Below are positions 34,093 through 45,815 of a stretch of DNA of 64,000 nucleotides, in pieces. The notes beneath the pieces are model-generated. The model was not told where the DNA came from and did no database searches. It worked only from the letters and a program-made list of their open reading frames with translations. The position numbers were made by a program, and so were the translations under genes. How positions within the stretch are numbered: position 1 is the first letter of the stretch; every line of letters starts with the position of its first letter. The DNA comes from Fomes fomentarius (taxonomy: Eukaryota; Basidiomycota; Agaricomycetes; Polyporales; Polyporaceae), in NCBI GenBank assembly GCA_022606135.1, contig JABYQN010000006.1:930001-994000 (forward strand), in the 5' to 3' direction.

Positions 34093-35322
34093 CTAGCGGG
34101 AAATGGTAAACGGAAGATGTCGGGTCTGGGCGCTCTGAACGGCAGGAGGCAACATGACCACTGCTGTCGTCGATGATGCTGCCCGTCCTGTCATAGTCAA
34201 GGGCGGTGTCGGTAATGTCGGCGTTGAAGTGGAGGTCGTCACAATTCTCGTGTCCGCTTGCGTTGCAGGAGCCGTGTCTGTAGGCGGCGTGTACTGCACG
34301 ATGAACGTACCAATGCAGCAATCGGGCATCGAGAGCTCTTCCTCCTTCCCATGATCAGCGTTCGGGGCGTGTCTGTCGTGAGCGTAAGGTTCATTACTAG
34401 TGGGGTTGTCGTCGCGCAAGCCCGCCTCTTTCTCTTTCTCCTTAGCCGCGCGCGAGCCTGGGCGCATATATGTTGGCTGGCGCGGATCCGGCATAGACAC
34501 CGTCACCGCGAACTGGACGAGCCTGGCCGGACTCGAGGGAGATGGGCCTGCGGACGAAGCGTGGGCAGCGCGGTCGTGTGCGCGCCGGTCGCGGTGTCGG
34601 AGGCGGGTAAGGAGGCGCGAGACGGGATTTAGGTTTGCGTTAGCGTTAGCGTTTGAGGGTGAAGGTTGGGAGGGCGAGCCGCCTGATGAGGAGGTTTTGG
34701 AGGAGGAAGGGAGGTAGATAGCGGCGAACGGCTGCGCGGGCGTTATAATGGAGAGAGGAAGGGAGAGGAAGGTGGTAAGCTTGCTGTTTGGGTAGCACAC
34801 GACCAGATCAGTGGTTATATGCGTGCGTGCATGCCTCACTCTCCCCGTCCGGGCCACGCAGAGCGGACTGAACGGAGAGGGAGAGGTACGTATGCATACA
34901 GTAGCCCGCAGCAGCAGACTTACAAAGACATATGCCCAACGCGCAGCTCCCGCCGCCTTTCCCTGCGCGTCCTGAATGTGTGATCCACTAGACCCAACAT
35001 CCGTCCTCTGTCCGAGATGTATATCCAACAACTTCGGCTTTTCGCCCAACTTGACAGCACCGCGCCCCCGCCCGGCACCCATGCGCTGCACGACAACAGG
35101 AGGTCGCATGCGGCGCATGAGGAGGACGCCAATGAAGGCACCCAGGAGGAGCCCAGCTGCAATGCATACGAGGATAAGCGGAGGCCCACCGGGAGACTGG
35201 AAGATCGAGCCGAAGCCCGGGTTTGGCGACGGGCGATCTGGGCGGCCGGACGGGGGGGAAGGGCGCGAGGGTGTATCAAATGGGGACGGTGGCTGGGAGG
35301 GCGTCGAGGAGGAGGAGGACAT
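34093..35322 (-). CDS. Single-pass membrane protein, hypothetical
   Basis: Not recognised as a named family. The N-terminal 47 residues are Ser/Pro-rich (MSSSSSTPSQPPSPFDTPSR). They are followed by one strong transmembrane helix, PLILVCIAAGLLLGAFIGVL, with positive flank MRRMRPPVVVQR, which predicts N-out/C-in. The cytosolic part continues VKLGEKPKLLDIHLGQRTDV and ARWAYVF. A GTAAGT donor there and an acceptor CGCGCAG near 34739 define an intron that happens to be in frame; splicing gives PFAAIYLPSSSKTSSSGG. Near the end, SMPDCCIGTFIVQYTPP looks like a conserved anchor. The remainder is Thr/Ala-rich, with a NANANANLN stretch. The CDS ends at 34093-34095. No signal peptide is present, so it is probably a type III or signal-anchored membrane protein. 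Confidence 0.65.
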   Translation of the reverse strand: MSSSSSTPSQPPSPFDTPSRPSPPSGRPDRPSPNPGFGSIFQSPGGPPLILVCIAAGLLLGAFIGVLLMRRMRPPVVVQRMGAGRGRGAVKLGEKPKLLDIHLGQRTDVGSSGSHIQDAQGKAAGAARWAYVFVSLLLRATVCIRTSPSPFSPLCVARTGRVRHARTHITTDLVVCYPNSKLTTFLSLPLSIITPAQPFAAIYLPSSSKTSSSGGSPSQPSPSNANANANLNPVSRLLTRLRHRDRRAHDRAAHASSAGPSPSSPARLVQFAVTVSMPDPRQPTYMRPGSRAAKEKEKEAGLRDDNPTSNEPYAHDRHAPNADHGKEEELSMPDCCIGTFIVQYTPPTDTAPATQADTRIVTTSTSTPTLPTPPLTMTGRAASSTTAVVMLPPAVQSAQTRHLPFTISR

Positions 35323-37081
35323 GGCAGCGACTGAGAGGTGGGCTGGGGTGGCGAAATTCGATGCGTTTCGCTCGTGTGTTCGTGGAGGGTTCGGACGGGG
35401 TTGCTTGCGGAAGAGAGGAGACTGGGGCCTGTGTAAGCTAGGGACCTAGAGGAGGATGGGCGAGGGGCGGAGGAGGTGGGAGGAGGCGAGGGCAAGCATA
35501 AGTATGAGAGCGGGATGGAGGCGGGGAGGCAGGTGGGCGATATGATGGGGCACGCGAGACAGATACGGAGACGGTATGATTATCACAATTGAGCCCGCGC
35601 TGGCCAGCCGCGGGAAGGATTCGAGCGATGGAGAGTGCAGAGGCTGCTGACGGCTGAGGTGAGACTGAGAGTGAGCTGCCCGAAGGCCCAACTTCCAAGG
35701 CCGATTACCGGAGCAGGCCAGTTGACGGCTCGCGACCCGCTAGCGCTCTTCTTTCGTCATCTCCGCGGCTGTGCTTGCCCAACAACCCGGCTTGCTGCGC
35801 GATATGTTCCCAGGATAGAGCTCGGTGGCCAGTGCGAGTGAGCGTTTGAGCCTGTTTGAGCTGGGTGACCATTGCGCAGCAGAGGGTGGGATCGCTGCGG
35901 GGAAAGAGTGGGAGAGATGATACAAGATGCCAGATGCCCTCAGCACTGGTTGCTGGCCAGGAGCGAACATTGTGCAGCAACGCTGTGGCACTGGACTCAT
36001 CTCATCAACATGATATTCGTTCGCTTTCGAACATCCAGATACTTAACATATCAAATGCTGGAACTCGACGTGCTGAGGATATTGAAGATGTTGATTTTGC
36101 GGCACATTCGACGTCCATGTTCACAAATGACCTTATGGGTCGGGTCGCCCTGCCGAAGGAAGAAGTGACATACGGACACGTCGCAATTGGCAGACAGCAA
36201 TGACTCCGGTCAATTATACGTGTGGAATGTAGCATCGGGAATAGAGGGGCGATATCTGCTGTCCTGGGTCCGTCATCGTGACCGTCGGACCTGGGCTCTT
36301 GCTCTCATCCGGGGCGCGCCTGTCCTAATCAGGGCTCCGCCCTCAGCCTGCGCTCTGCCTCGCTCTGTAAGACTGTAACATGACCTACGCGTCTGCCGTG
36401 AAGGGCGAAACGACACCGGCGAATCGTGCGATGGCTGGGGTGGCCTGAGCAGCCTCTCGAGTCATTTGTCGACGCATATATCTATAGGCCTGTAATTCCA
36501 CTAGCCCACATTCACATTTGCGCCCCCGACCCGTCCTCCTCGTGAGCTAATTACCCCCGGCCCTCGAGCTCTCGGCGGAACCGATGAACGTAGTACGAAC
36601 ACGGGCAGCTCAAGGTGAGTAGGCTATTTGATTGAACAAGGGTGCCGTGGCGGCGGTCACCAGCGAAAGGAGATCGCAGGGTGTGCGCGGGGTGAAACCG
36701 TGATTTACTTCCGGACGGGGTCTGTGCCTGTCACTACGTGTTATTCTTGGCTGTGATTCTGTTCTGGCTCTCCATTGGTGTCCCCCAAACGATCATCCGC
36801 TCCTTGACATCAACCTGCGCGCAGGCGCGGAGGGCCATGGCCAGGTGCTGATCGTGTCTTACCCAGCGCCCCAGAGCACGTTCGAGCTATTATAAATCTC
36901 CCCATTCTCCGCGTCGCCCTCCCTTCCCCCAAACGCGCCCTCGCTCTCGTACCACCCGTCTCTTTGCTTGCTTTCGACTTCGACGCTTACGTTTACGCCC
37001 ATATAATACTCCTGCACGCTTATACCTCGCTCTCGCACAACTACTTTGCTCATCTAATACTTTCCCCCATCTCCTCTCAAA
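35323..37081. other. Divergent intergenic region, mostly unassigned
   Basis: This 1.76-kb gap separates two divergent genes. The left end is the leader of the membrane protein, with CT-rich minus-strand sequence at 35430-35560. The right end holds the malic enzyme promoter: an inverted CCAAT (ATTGG) near 36774, a TATAAAT at 36891 and a long pyrimidine-rich leader from about 36900 to 37080. The middle, 35600-36700, has scattered short open frames and nothing recognisable. Confidence 0.45.
36891..36897 (+). promoter_or_regulatory. TATA box of the malic enzyme gene
   Basis: TATAAAT lies 185 to 191 bp upstream of the ATG at 37082 and is followed by a strongly CT-rich leader. With the upstream ATTGG this looks like a core promoter of a well-expressed gene. 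Confidence 0.55.
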
Positions 37082-39214
37082 ATGACGATAGTCCTTACGC
37101 CCGTCTGGTCCAATGGTGTCCAAAAGCTCAAAGTTGCCTCCAGTCGTACGTGACCCCCTCCTTCCTCTTTAAGCACATCTATACTCAACGCCAGCCCCAC
37201 TATAGCGCCCGTAAAGCCCGCCCACGGACTGCTTCCTCCCGCGCATGACGATTCCATCCACACCCAGCGCTGCCTCGCCCAGCTCCGCTCTAAGGAAAAG
37301 GGCATCGAGAAGTACATCTACCTCTCCCAACTCAAGCATGCAGAACCGAACATTTTTTACCGCCTTTGCCTTGCCAACATGGCTGTGAGCTTGTACCAAT
37401 CCCCATTCATCGTGACGTCGCTCTGACGCATTGCATCTCTTCCCAGGAGTTTACACCCCTCATCTACACTCCCACCGTAGGCGACGCCTGTCTCCAGTTC
37501 TCCCACATCTTCCGCCGCCCTGAGGGCCTCGTACGTGTCCCCCAATTCATATTGCCGTCTTCTCCTCAACCTTCTCTAGTTCATCTCCATCAAGGACAAG
37601 GGAAACATTGGCAAGATCCTCCGCAACTGGCCCCGCATCGACGAGGCTCGTATTTCTGTCGTCACCGATGGTGCGTATCTACGCTTTCTGGGCCATTATC
37701 CTAGTGGCCGACGCACGTTCTATAGGCTCCCGTATCCTCGGACTCGGTGACCTCGGTGTCAACGGCATGCCCATTTCCATCGGAAAACTGTCCCTCTACG
37801 TTGCTGGTGCTGGGTACGTTTACTCTGCACCATATGTGCGCTGCCAATCCCAAACTCATCATCCCCTAGTATCCGCCCAGAGTCGACAATCCCTATCTGC
37901 CTCGACCTGGGTACCGAGAACCAAAAGTTCCTCGATGACCCGCTTTACCTCGGCCTCCGCCAGAGGCGAGTCCCGACGAAAGCCGCAGACGAATTCATGG
38001 AGGAGTTCATGCACGAAATGTCCGTCACCTTCCCCAAGCTCCTGATCCAGTTTGAGGACTTCTCGACCGACAAGGCCTTTGCCTACCTCGACCGCTTCCG
38101 TAACCGCTACCCGCTCTTCAACGATGACATCCAAGGAACCGGTGCCGTCGTGCTCTCCGGTTTCCTGAATGCTGCCAAGCTCTCTTCCGCCGCGTCCGGC
38201 CGCCCGCTCAAAGACCACCGCATTCTCTTCCTTGGCGCTGGTTCTGCAGGGGTCGGGGTCGGCATGCAGCTCCTGAGCTTCTTCAAGCTGCAGGGTCTGT
38301 CAGACGAAGAGGCTCGCAGCCGTATCTATTTGGTGGACTCGCAGGGACTGATCTTCGACGGCCGTGGTCCTCTCGCGGAGCACAAGAAGAGTGCGTCATC
38401 CATATCGACTTGACAACGCTATCTCTGCGATCACACTAACTGATCACTTCTTCCTGTCTCCAGTCTTCTCGCGCAAGGATTACAATGGTCCCCCGATGAC
38501 CGACCTGACCGAGATCATTAGCTACGTCCAGCCCACTGCGCTCCTTGGCCTGTCGACGACAAAGGTACCGCTTCTTCGGCTGTTGTTCATGGCTGTGCTT
38601 CTCTAACACCACATTCGTCGCCTAGGGCGCGTTCAACCAGTCCGTCATCCAGACAATGTCAGCGCTGAACCCCCGCCCAATCATCTTCCCCCTCTCCAAC
38701 CCCGTGCGTCTCTCGGAATGCGAGTTCCACGAGGCCGTCGAGTGGTCAAATGGCAACGTCCTCTTCGCGTCGGGCTCGCCCTTCCCCGAGCAGGAGTTCC
38801 GCGGCCGCGTGCTGTACCCCGGTCAAGGTGCGTAGTATTCTTCACGCCCAGCATCCTCAGCCACGAGCTCACTTCTCACCGCGATCGTGTGTCCCTTCGC
38901 ACGCGCGCGCAGGCAACAACATGTACATCTTCCCCGGCCTCGGCCTGGGCGCGATCCTCACCCGCGCGTCGTCCATCACGGACTCGATGGTCGAGGCATC
39001 CTCGCTCGGGCTCGCCAACTCGCTCACGCCCGACGAGCGCGACCTCGACATGCTCTACCCCCGCGTCGAGCGCATCCGCGAGATCTCGGCAGACATCGCA
39101 CTTGCCGTTATCCGCGCGGCGCAGAAGGCGGGTGTCGACCGCTCGCCCGACCTCCGTGCGATGTCCGACGCGCAGGTACTGGCGTTCGTGCGCGAGCGCA
39201 TGTGGAACCCGTGA
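37082..39214 (+). CDS. Malic enzyme (NAD(P)-dependent malate decarboxylating)
   Basis: Oxidatively decarboxylates malate to pyruvate and CO2 with reduction of NAD(P). The start MTIVLTPVWSNGVQKLKVAS is followed after an intron by PVKPAHGLLPPAHDD. Then come EKYIYLSQLKHAEPNIFYRL, FTPLIYTPTVGDACLQFSHI (substrate site), ISVVTDGSRILGLGDLGVNG (nucleotide site I) and MPISIGKLSLYVAGAGI. The family signature ENQKFLDDPLYLGLRQRRVP is followed by FPKLLIQFEDFSTDKAFAYL, YPLFNDDIQGTGAVVLSGFL (metal/NAD site) and ILFLGAGSAGVGVGMQLLSF. The end has QGNNMYIFPGLGLGAILTRA and LAFVRERMWNP. Seven or more introns occur. No convincing mitochondrial presequence is visible, and the segment before GLLPP is shorter than in most malic enzymes. 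Cofactor preference is not decided. Confidence 0.92.
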
Positions 39215-39518
39215 GAGATCGGCCCATCCGGTACCTCTCGATCCTTCCAACTTTTCTGTAGCTACGACCACGACATAAATGCTGTTCTATGCTTTCCTCT
39301 GCCTATACGGCCTAGATTTACTATTGGTATAGCGGGGCGCCGCGCTGTAGAAGTTAGAACTAAACCTGCTATTAGAAGTAAAATGAACTTGCTTTACGAT
39401 CTCAGGTGTGCAGCTGTACTGTGTTTTTGCGAGCACAGGCTTACCACGATCACGATGAAAGGAGCTGCAATGAATGGATCACGTGGGAACGACGGCTCTG
39501 ACGGGCAAACAATAAATA

Positions 39519-39614
39519 TGGCCAACGCCGGGATCGAACCGACGACCTTGGCGTAGCAAAGGGGACCCCAGCGATATATTAGCACCACGCTCTAACCAAC
39601 TGAGCTAGTCGGCC
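39519..39614 (-). tRNA. tRNA-Ile (AAU anticodon) with intron
   Basis: Cloverleaf read on the minus strand. The acceptor stem GGCCGAC pairs with GTTGGCC (one G-T). D arm is GCTC-AGTTGGTTA-GAGC, anticodon stem TGGTG/CGCCA, loop C-T-AAT-A-A, T arm GTCGG-TTCGATC-CCGGC, discriminator A. The anticodon AAT (AAU) reads Ile codons, with A34 normally edited to inosine. A 22-nt intron (39555-39576) sits one base 3' of the anticodon, the canonical position. The mature length is 74 nt without CCA. No oligo-T terminator of four or more is visible immediately downstream. Confidence 0.93.
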
Positions 39615-40148
39615 ATAACAGGTAAGCATTAAAGCAAATATAAAGCGTCGTGCACGGCTTGCTTGAACTACAAGAGACTTGGTGAATGTTATGGAGACGG
39701 TGAGTCAAGCTGTAAGTAAGAGCACGGAGCAGGGTGGGCACAGACAGATGTCAATGAAAGTAACTAGAGCGGCTAAGTAGTAATTGTCACTGTTCTTGAG
39801 ACTGGCAGGTTTGGTGGATATATAGACGCCCGCATCATAACACGATCTAAAGCGCCACTACTTATATATTCGATCCACAACCTTGATTACGTCTTGGACA
39901 TGAACTACAGTATAGACTTATCACCCTACTGAACTTGGCTCGCCCACAATTACATTGAGTCTGTACCCAAGTTGGTCCTGTTGACTCACCAAGTTTGCCA
40001 TTGTCACTGACACAAATGATCACAGAACTGTCGGGGTGGTTCTACCAGTGTGACTGCGATTTTGACCCTCACGCCTCAGGCTCAATCTTAGCGGAGGTGC
40101 TGAGCTACTATTGCTGAACATAGTACTGGCTACATCAGGTATCGAAAC
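39615..40148. other. Intergenic, nothing recognised
   Basis: The 534 bp between the tRNA gene and the Dicer start should contain the Dicer promoter. No TATA box close to the ATG, gene or repeat was recognised. Confidence 0.45.
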
Positions 40149-43100
40149 ATGCCCGAGCCGCCAACCAAAAGGCGAAGAATGGAGGTAACGTCATCAACAA
40201 ACGACCATGGACTACCTCGCCCAGCTGTGTCTATAGACGACTTCTCAGAAGAGTTGGCTACAGGAAATGGTAAGAAACCCTCGCGGTAATCTATGATGCA
40301 TATGCTGACGTCTTTCTAGTGATTGCTATCGTCGAAAGTCACGAGGGTATGCGGCGCAACCTTCACGATTGAAAAATTGGTCACAGCAGAGTGGCTGACA
40401 ATCATTGTAGAGAAGCTCCTCCTCCTACGGGCAGTACTTGGACAAAATCTGGTCTCCCAGCAGACGGTGCCGCAGAATGGGCCGCACACACATCGCGTCA
40501 TACTATTCGTCGTCGAGTAAGTTCATTTATGGACACGCCGAGATCTGTGACCAGCTAACTAATACTCTCAGCGACAACCTTTCCATCAATAAGTATGCCA
40601 AAGAGCTGGAAAGCATGGACTTTTTAGTCGAGTCCTACACAGTCGCTATGCACTCTTTGGGCACCAACCAATGGCCCAACATTACCCGCAACGACATCAT
40701 CGTGGTGACAGCCAATGTGTGTGACATATTCCTCTGTACCTATACCTCGACACGCCGCTTAGATTCGACAGATGCTCCTTGACTCGCTGGGAGACGGTAG
40801 CCTCAAGCTGACTCAGGCGCATCTCCTGGTCATCAGCGATACGCAAAGAGTGATGCCGACAGTAACCCCACACCCAGCGCTGAAGATCGTCTCCGACTTC
40901 CACAGCAAGGCTCCCGACGCCCAAAGAATTCTAGCTGTCTTGACGAGCTCTTTCAAACACTGGGGATCTCTTGATCTTTCCTGGCTAGAACGTTCTTTCC
41001 GTGCCCGAGCTTTCTTCCTACCGCCCTCGGCATCACCCGAATCCTGGTCGGGCCCCACGGAGTTTGTCATCGAATACGAGGCATACGAACCAGATCGAGA
41101 CGGACACAACCTCTCAGTGAAGATGCGCGAAGCTGATCCAGATGGGCTGGTCTTCCGTCCTACCCACTACCGTCGCGCTGCTCTTATATCCTTACAGCTC
41201 GGACAGTATGCGGCGAACTTCTATTGGCGGGAAGGAATCGACATCATGATGAAGACAGTGGCATCAAGCGGGAGTCAATTGGCTACTAGTTTGACAGCTA
41301 TCACGAACAATATACCCATCACGGAAAAGCTCGATGTCAACCCAGACTCGCCTTCATACAACGCTACTCCAAAGCTCGCGAAGCTGATACAAATTCTGCA
41401 CCAAACCCTGCACTATGGCTCAGCATTCCGCGGCATCGTTTTTGGTATTTCTTTGTCTTCTGTACGTCGAGCTGTTATTGAATTTTCGTTTACGTCAGTC
41501 AAAGATAGGGCTGTTTCGCATATTCTGTCGGAGGTGTTAAACAGCGAGATCCCGTTCATCCGAGCTGTTACCTTATGTGGCGCCGATTGGCGTGACCGTA
41601 GCAAAGGGGTAAGGTCAGTGGACCTCTTGTGGCATCGTAGCTCACATGGGAAGCAGATAACAATTTGCAAGGGATTTGAAGAGGGCACCCATAATCTCTT
41701 GATCTCGACCAAGTCGTGTGAGGACATGGATATCCCGCATGCACACGTAGTTATCAAGTTGAGTGCGCGGTCTCCGTCGTATCATCATCGTTGACAATCG
41801 TATTCTATACAGTTTCGACTTGTTCGATGATCAACTCTCGTATGCATATGCTAACGCGCACAGCAAAGGAGGGAAGTCTCACCTGATCCATCTCGTTCAA
41901 CGCGACAACAATGAACATAGGCGTATCCTATCGCGGCTCCAAGGGCTTGATGACGAATTGCGCTCTTGGATAGCCGAGCTGGCGGTAGGTGAAGAGGACC
42001 TGCCGCCTAGGACGTTGGCCACAAGCTTGGATCCGTACCGGTCTGACGGGGAAGAGGATGACCATGATGAGGACTACATCATCGACGTCACGACCAGTGC
42101 AAGACTGTACAAGTCAAACGTCGTGGCCGCGATATACCGGTTTACTGCCGAATTGCATGGGGCCTCCTTATCCAACGAGGATAGGGCTTCTTCATCGGTC
42201 GAAGAGCGCGAAGAAGATGGGGAGACGAAATACCAATGCACCCTCACGTTCCCAGCAAGCACCCGCCTTCCTACTATCGTCGGCCCAGCCAGCCCCTCGA
42301 AGTGGGAAGCCAGACGGGAGGCATGTTACCAAGCCTGTCAGGAGCTTACCCGGGTCGGTATCCTGAACACGCGGCACTTCCATCAGCATCCGAGCCAGTC
42401 TCCAGCACACGATGCCCCTGCTGTTGTACAAGACGTCAAGACCGCCAACACATCCGCAAAGACCCACGGCTACCCGCGCAAATCTCCTGACTTCTGGCCG
42501 AACTCTCAGCAGGCCCCGGCAACGACTCTCTACCCTACTGTCATCATGCCAGACAACTTGGGTGGCCACCAACATGCCCCTGTCCTTCTGCTAACGAGGG
42601 CGCCCCTACCGCTCACCTTGGACTTCAACGTGTATTTCTGTGGCTCGCGCGCCGCGGTGCATCTCTACAAGGCAGAACCGCTCGAGGTGGATGAGGCACA
42701 ACTCAGGGCACTCCATGGCTACACCCTTCGGGTCGTGAAATCGCTCACAAACAAGCCGCTGGAGCTTCCCGTCGGCTCTCTGCTCTGTTATTTTGCGCCC
42801 CTAGACTCTGCGTGGCATACGAGTCTCTCGTCTCGCTGGCCTCTGCTGTCCGTCCAAAAACATATCCCGTGGGATGCCGTGCAGCTTGCCGCCGACTACT
42901 TTTCCATCCCTCTTGTCGATGATATGTCTACGATTGATGACAAGGCACAGGATGCGATTGTGCTGGACCGGCAGGTCGAGTTCACAATGCGACACTTCGT
43001 GGTCGCAGTCAGACATGACATGACTCCGCTCAGCAAGGCGGAAGATAGCGCGGTATGTTTCTTCTATAATCTTGCTCGCGTCACGGAAACTTACAAGTTG

Positions 43101-45561
43101 GACAGCGCGAGGCAGATTATACCAATTTCCTAGAGTACTGTAAGGCTCGTTCGAAGGACTTCCAGGGACTCGAGAACGAGGATCAGCCAATGATCGAAGT
43201 CAGTGCAGTTCCGGGCGTCATCAACAACTTGCACCCAACATCGGCTCCTCCCACTCCTCCTGCCAAGGCGCCCCTAAAGTGTACGTGATCATTTGACGCT
43301 GTCAACCATATGTCTCATCCTAACGTCAACAGATGTGATACCGGAGTTATGTTACAAGTTCACTATCCCCGCAAGGTAAGCGACCTAACCACTGACTTCA
43401 TGGGCGGCGCGGGGTCCGTTGACCACATCCCTCTAGCGTCTTCCGCACACTATGGCTCATGCCATCCATCATGAACAAGCTCGACAGCTATCTGCTCACG
43501 AAGGAGCTGAACGCAAAACTCTTCCACAACGCCATTCTTGAACAACAGCTCCATATAGCGCTATCTACGCCAGCGGCCTGGACCGAGATCAACTACGAAA
43601 GGTTAGAATTTCTAGGTAAATCCTCTAAGATCTATACTGGACGAGGACGATCGCTGACCGGATCCGCCGTTCGTTATAGGTGATTCCTTCCTGAAAGTCG
43701 TCGGCTCCAACTTCTGCTACGCAACCATGCCCTCAGACGATGTCGGCGCGCTGCACACCGCCCGACAAGCTATCATTGGCAACAAGGTCCTTCAGGAGTG
43801 CGCAGCCCGCGTCGGAATTCCTTCCTATATCCAGCACAAACGCTTCGTCGCCAAGCTGTGGCAGCCCCCTACCGCGGGTCCGTTGCGCACAACGAACACT
43901 TCAGAGAGCGCTCCGCAGGCGGCGGATGCGGACGGCGACGTCGAGATGGCGGACAACGTCCCGGAAAGCAAGGACAAAGGCAAGCGAAGCAAGAAGCAGC
44001 GCCAGCTGGACGAACAGAACACCCTCTGGATGGGCGACAAGGTGTGGGCGGTGTACCCGTGTTACTACTCCCTCTCCCAGAGCATGGAAACTGACGTCTC
44101 GGATCGCGACACCAGACCATTGCCGACGTCGTGGAAGCCATCCTCGCTGCATCCTTCCTATCTGGCGGACACGAAGCCGCGCTCCAAGCCGCCAGGCGTC
44201 TCGAGATCCCCATCCCCGGCGTCGCCCAGTGGTCTGACTACGGACGGCTTGCGGCCGTAGATGCTACGCAGGCGCAAGCACAAGTGAATACGACGCTTCC
44301 GCCTCGCGGCACCGTCCAGGCATTAGAGCTGATGGTGGGCTCGCCTATCGGAAGGCCAGACTTGCTGGGACAGGCTCTTGTACGTCGTCGTCGCGTTGTC
44401 TCTCCATTCTGTCGCGTGAAGTTGATGTGGTGTAATGCCAGGCCCATACTTCGACCTTCGGAGGCGGACAGGGGATGAGCTACGACAGACTCGAATTCAT
44501 CGGCGACGCCGTGCTTGATTTCTGTGAGTCTCATGGACTGTTCGATGATGCTCTCTGAAGTCCTCACGCATCCTTTGGCCAGTGGTTTCCAGATACATAT
44601 GGGAGCGCCATCCATTCCTGTCTCCCGGGGGTCTGACAATGCTGAAGGTATACTTGTTCTAAAGTGGGGGTTACATACTGTCAAGCTCACGACCATAAAT
44701 TTCAGTCAGCTATGGTCTCCAATCAAACGCTCGCTGCGTTCTGCGTACACCAGGGCCTGCACAACTATCTGCAGCTAGAGGCCAAAGACCTGAGCGCGAC
44801 CATCGAGAAGTACACCGACTTCCTCGAGGAGCTCCGCAAGAAAGAGTACGACTTTGCCGCGAGGGAAAATAGATTGCCAGGACAGTACTGGCTCGACATG
44901 CCCATGGAACCGCCCAAGGTCAGCTCATCCTCTTGTGTCGGCTAACAGCACTTGCTCATGCTGCATCACAACAGTGCCTATCCGACGTGGTGGAGTCTAT
45001 TCTGGGCGCAGTCTACGTCTCGGACAACTTCTTCGAGGTCGGAGTGGGGTTGTTCTTCGAGCGCGTCTTCAAGCCATTCCTCGAGGCGCACGTCCGTCTC
45101 CAGACGCTCTCGACAAACCCGAAGATCACCCTGCTCGAGTTCCTCCAGGCCGAAGGGTGCCAAAACGTCGCAGTCACCAAGCAGGCCAACCCGCGTCAGA
45201 ACGGACCCGCTCAGATGGATGGTGTGTAGCACTGTGCCATTCGTTCACCCTCATTAATTGACCGGTCGTTCTGCTCCTTCCAGTCGTGATGCATGGCAAA
45301 GTCATCGCAAGCGCGACAGACCCGTCGGCCGCTATCGCGACGCGCAAAGTCTCGCTCATCGCACTTGACGCGCTGGCGAATGACCCAGAACTACTGTCAC
45401 GGACATGTGATTGCAGGTCGACGATCGCAACCAGTAAAACATCGGCCCCCAAGAAGCAGGCAAGCAAACAAAATGATATCCCCGAGGATGAGGAAGCGGA
45501 GGCGGCGGAAGTGGAGGCAGCCATGGAGGCATCTCTAGTAGTCGAGGAAGAGGCAGAGTAG
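40149..45561 (+). CDS. Dicer-like ribonuclease III with degenerate helicase domain
   Basis: Dicer homologue that would cut long dsRNA into small RNAs. It begins MPEPPTKRRRMEV. Residues about 30-470 align with the DExD/H helicase but lack its catalytic motifs. Walker A is replaced by NVIAIVESHEEK (40-51), the DECH box by LLVISDTQR (151-159), and the motif V/VI region has NLLISTKSCEDMDIP and AYANAHSKGGKS instead of Q-x-x-GRxxR. The Dicer dimerisation domain follows (SARLYKSNVVAAIYRFTAEL to WEARREACYQACQELTRVGI). RNase III domain a has YERLEFLGDSFLKVVG and ADVVEAILAASFLSGG, with an acidic/Lys-rich insert. Domain b has YDRLEFIGDAVLDF and LSDVVESILGAVYVSDNF. Both keep the E, D, D, E metal ligands. 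A C-terminal dsRBD-like segment ends LALDALANDPELLSRTCDC-like, then an acidic tail. About fifteen introns are phase-consistent, so it looks expressed rather than decayed. Confidence 0.9.
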
Positions 45562-45815
45562 GCTCACAGACTTGTTCGTTGTGATTGTTCCAGTTATCCT
45601 ACAGGTTGACGTTCGCTCCAACTCGAAGGACCAGGATAAGTTGATGAAATTGCCATATGTTTCATTGGCATGTGGAGAGATGCATGACCCGCTCAGCTTG
45701 AGTCTTGATGACGCACAGGAGGGTTGTTACAAGGATACGACCATCTAGATGTCTATTTCTAGTGGGAACCGCGTACATAGATTAGCTGGTCTATGATAAG
45801 TGTATCCCGAGCAAT

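Noticed and set aside
34093..35322. Reading the membrane protein as one uninterrupted 409-residue ORF
   Set aside because: A consensus GTAAGT donor and CAG acceptor lie inside; the intervening residues are unlike the flanks.
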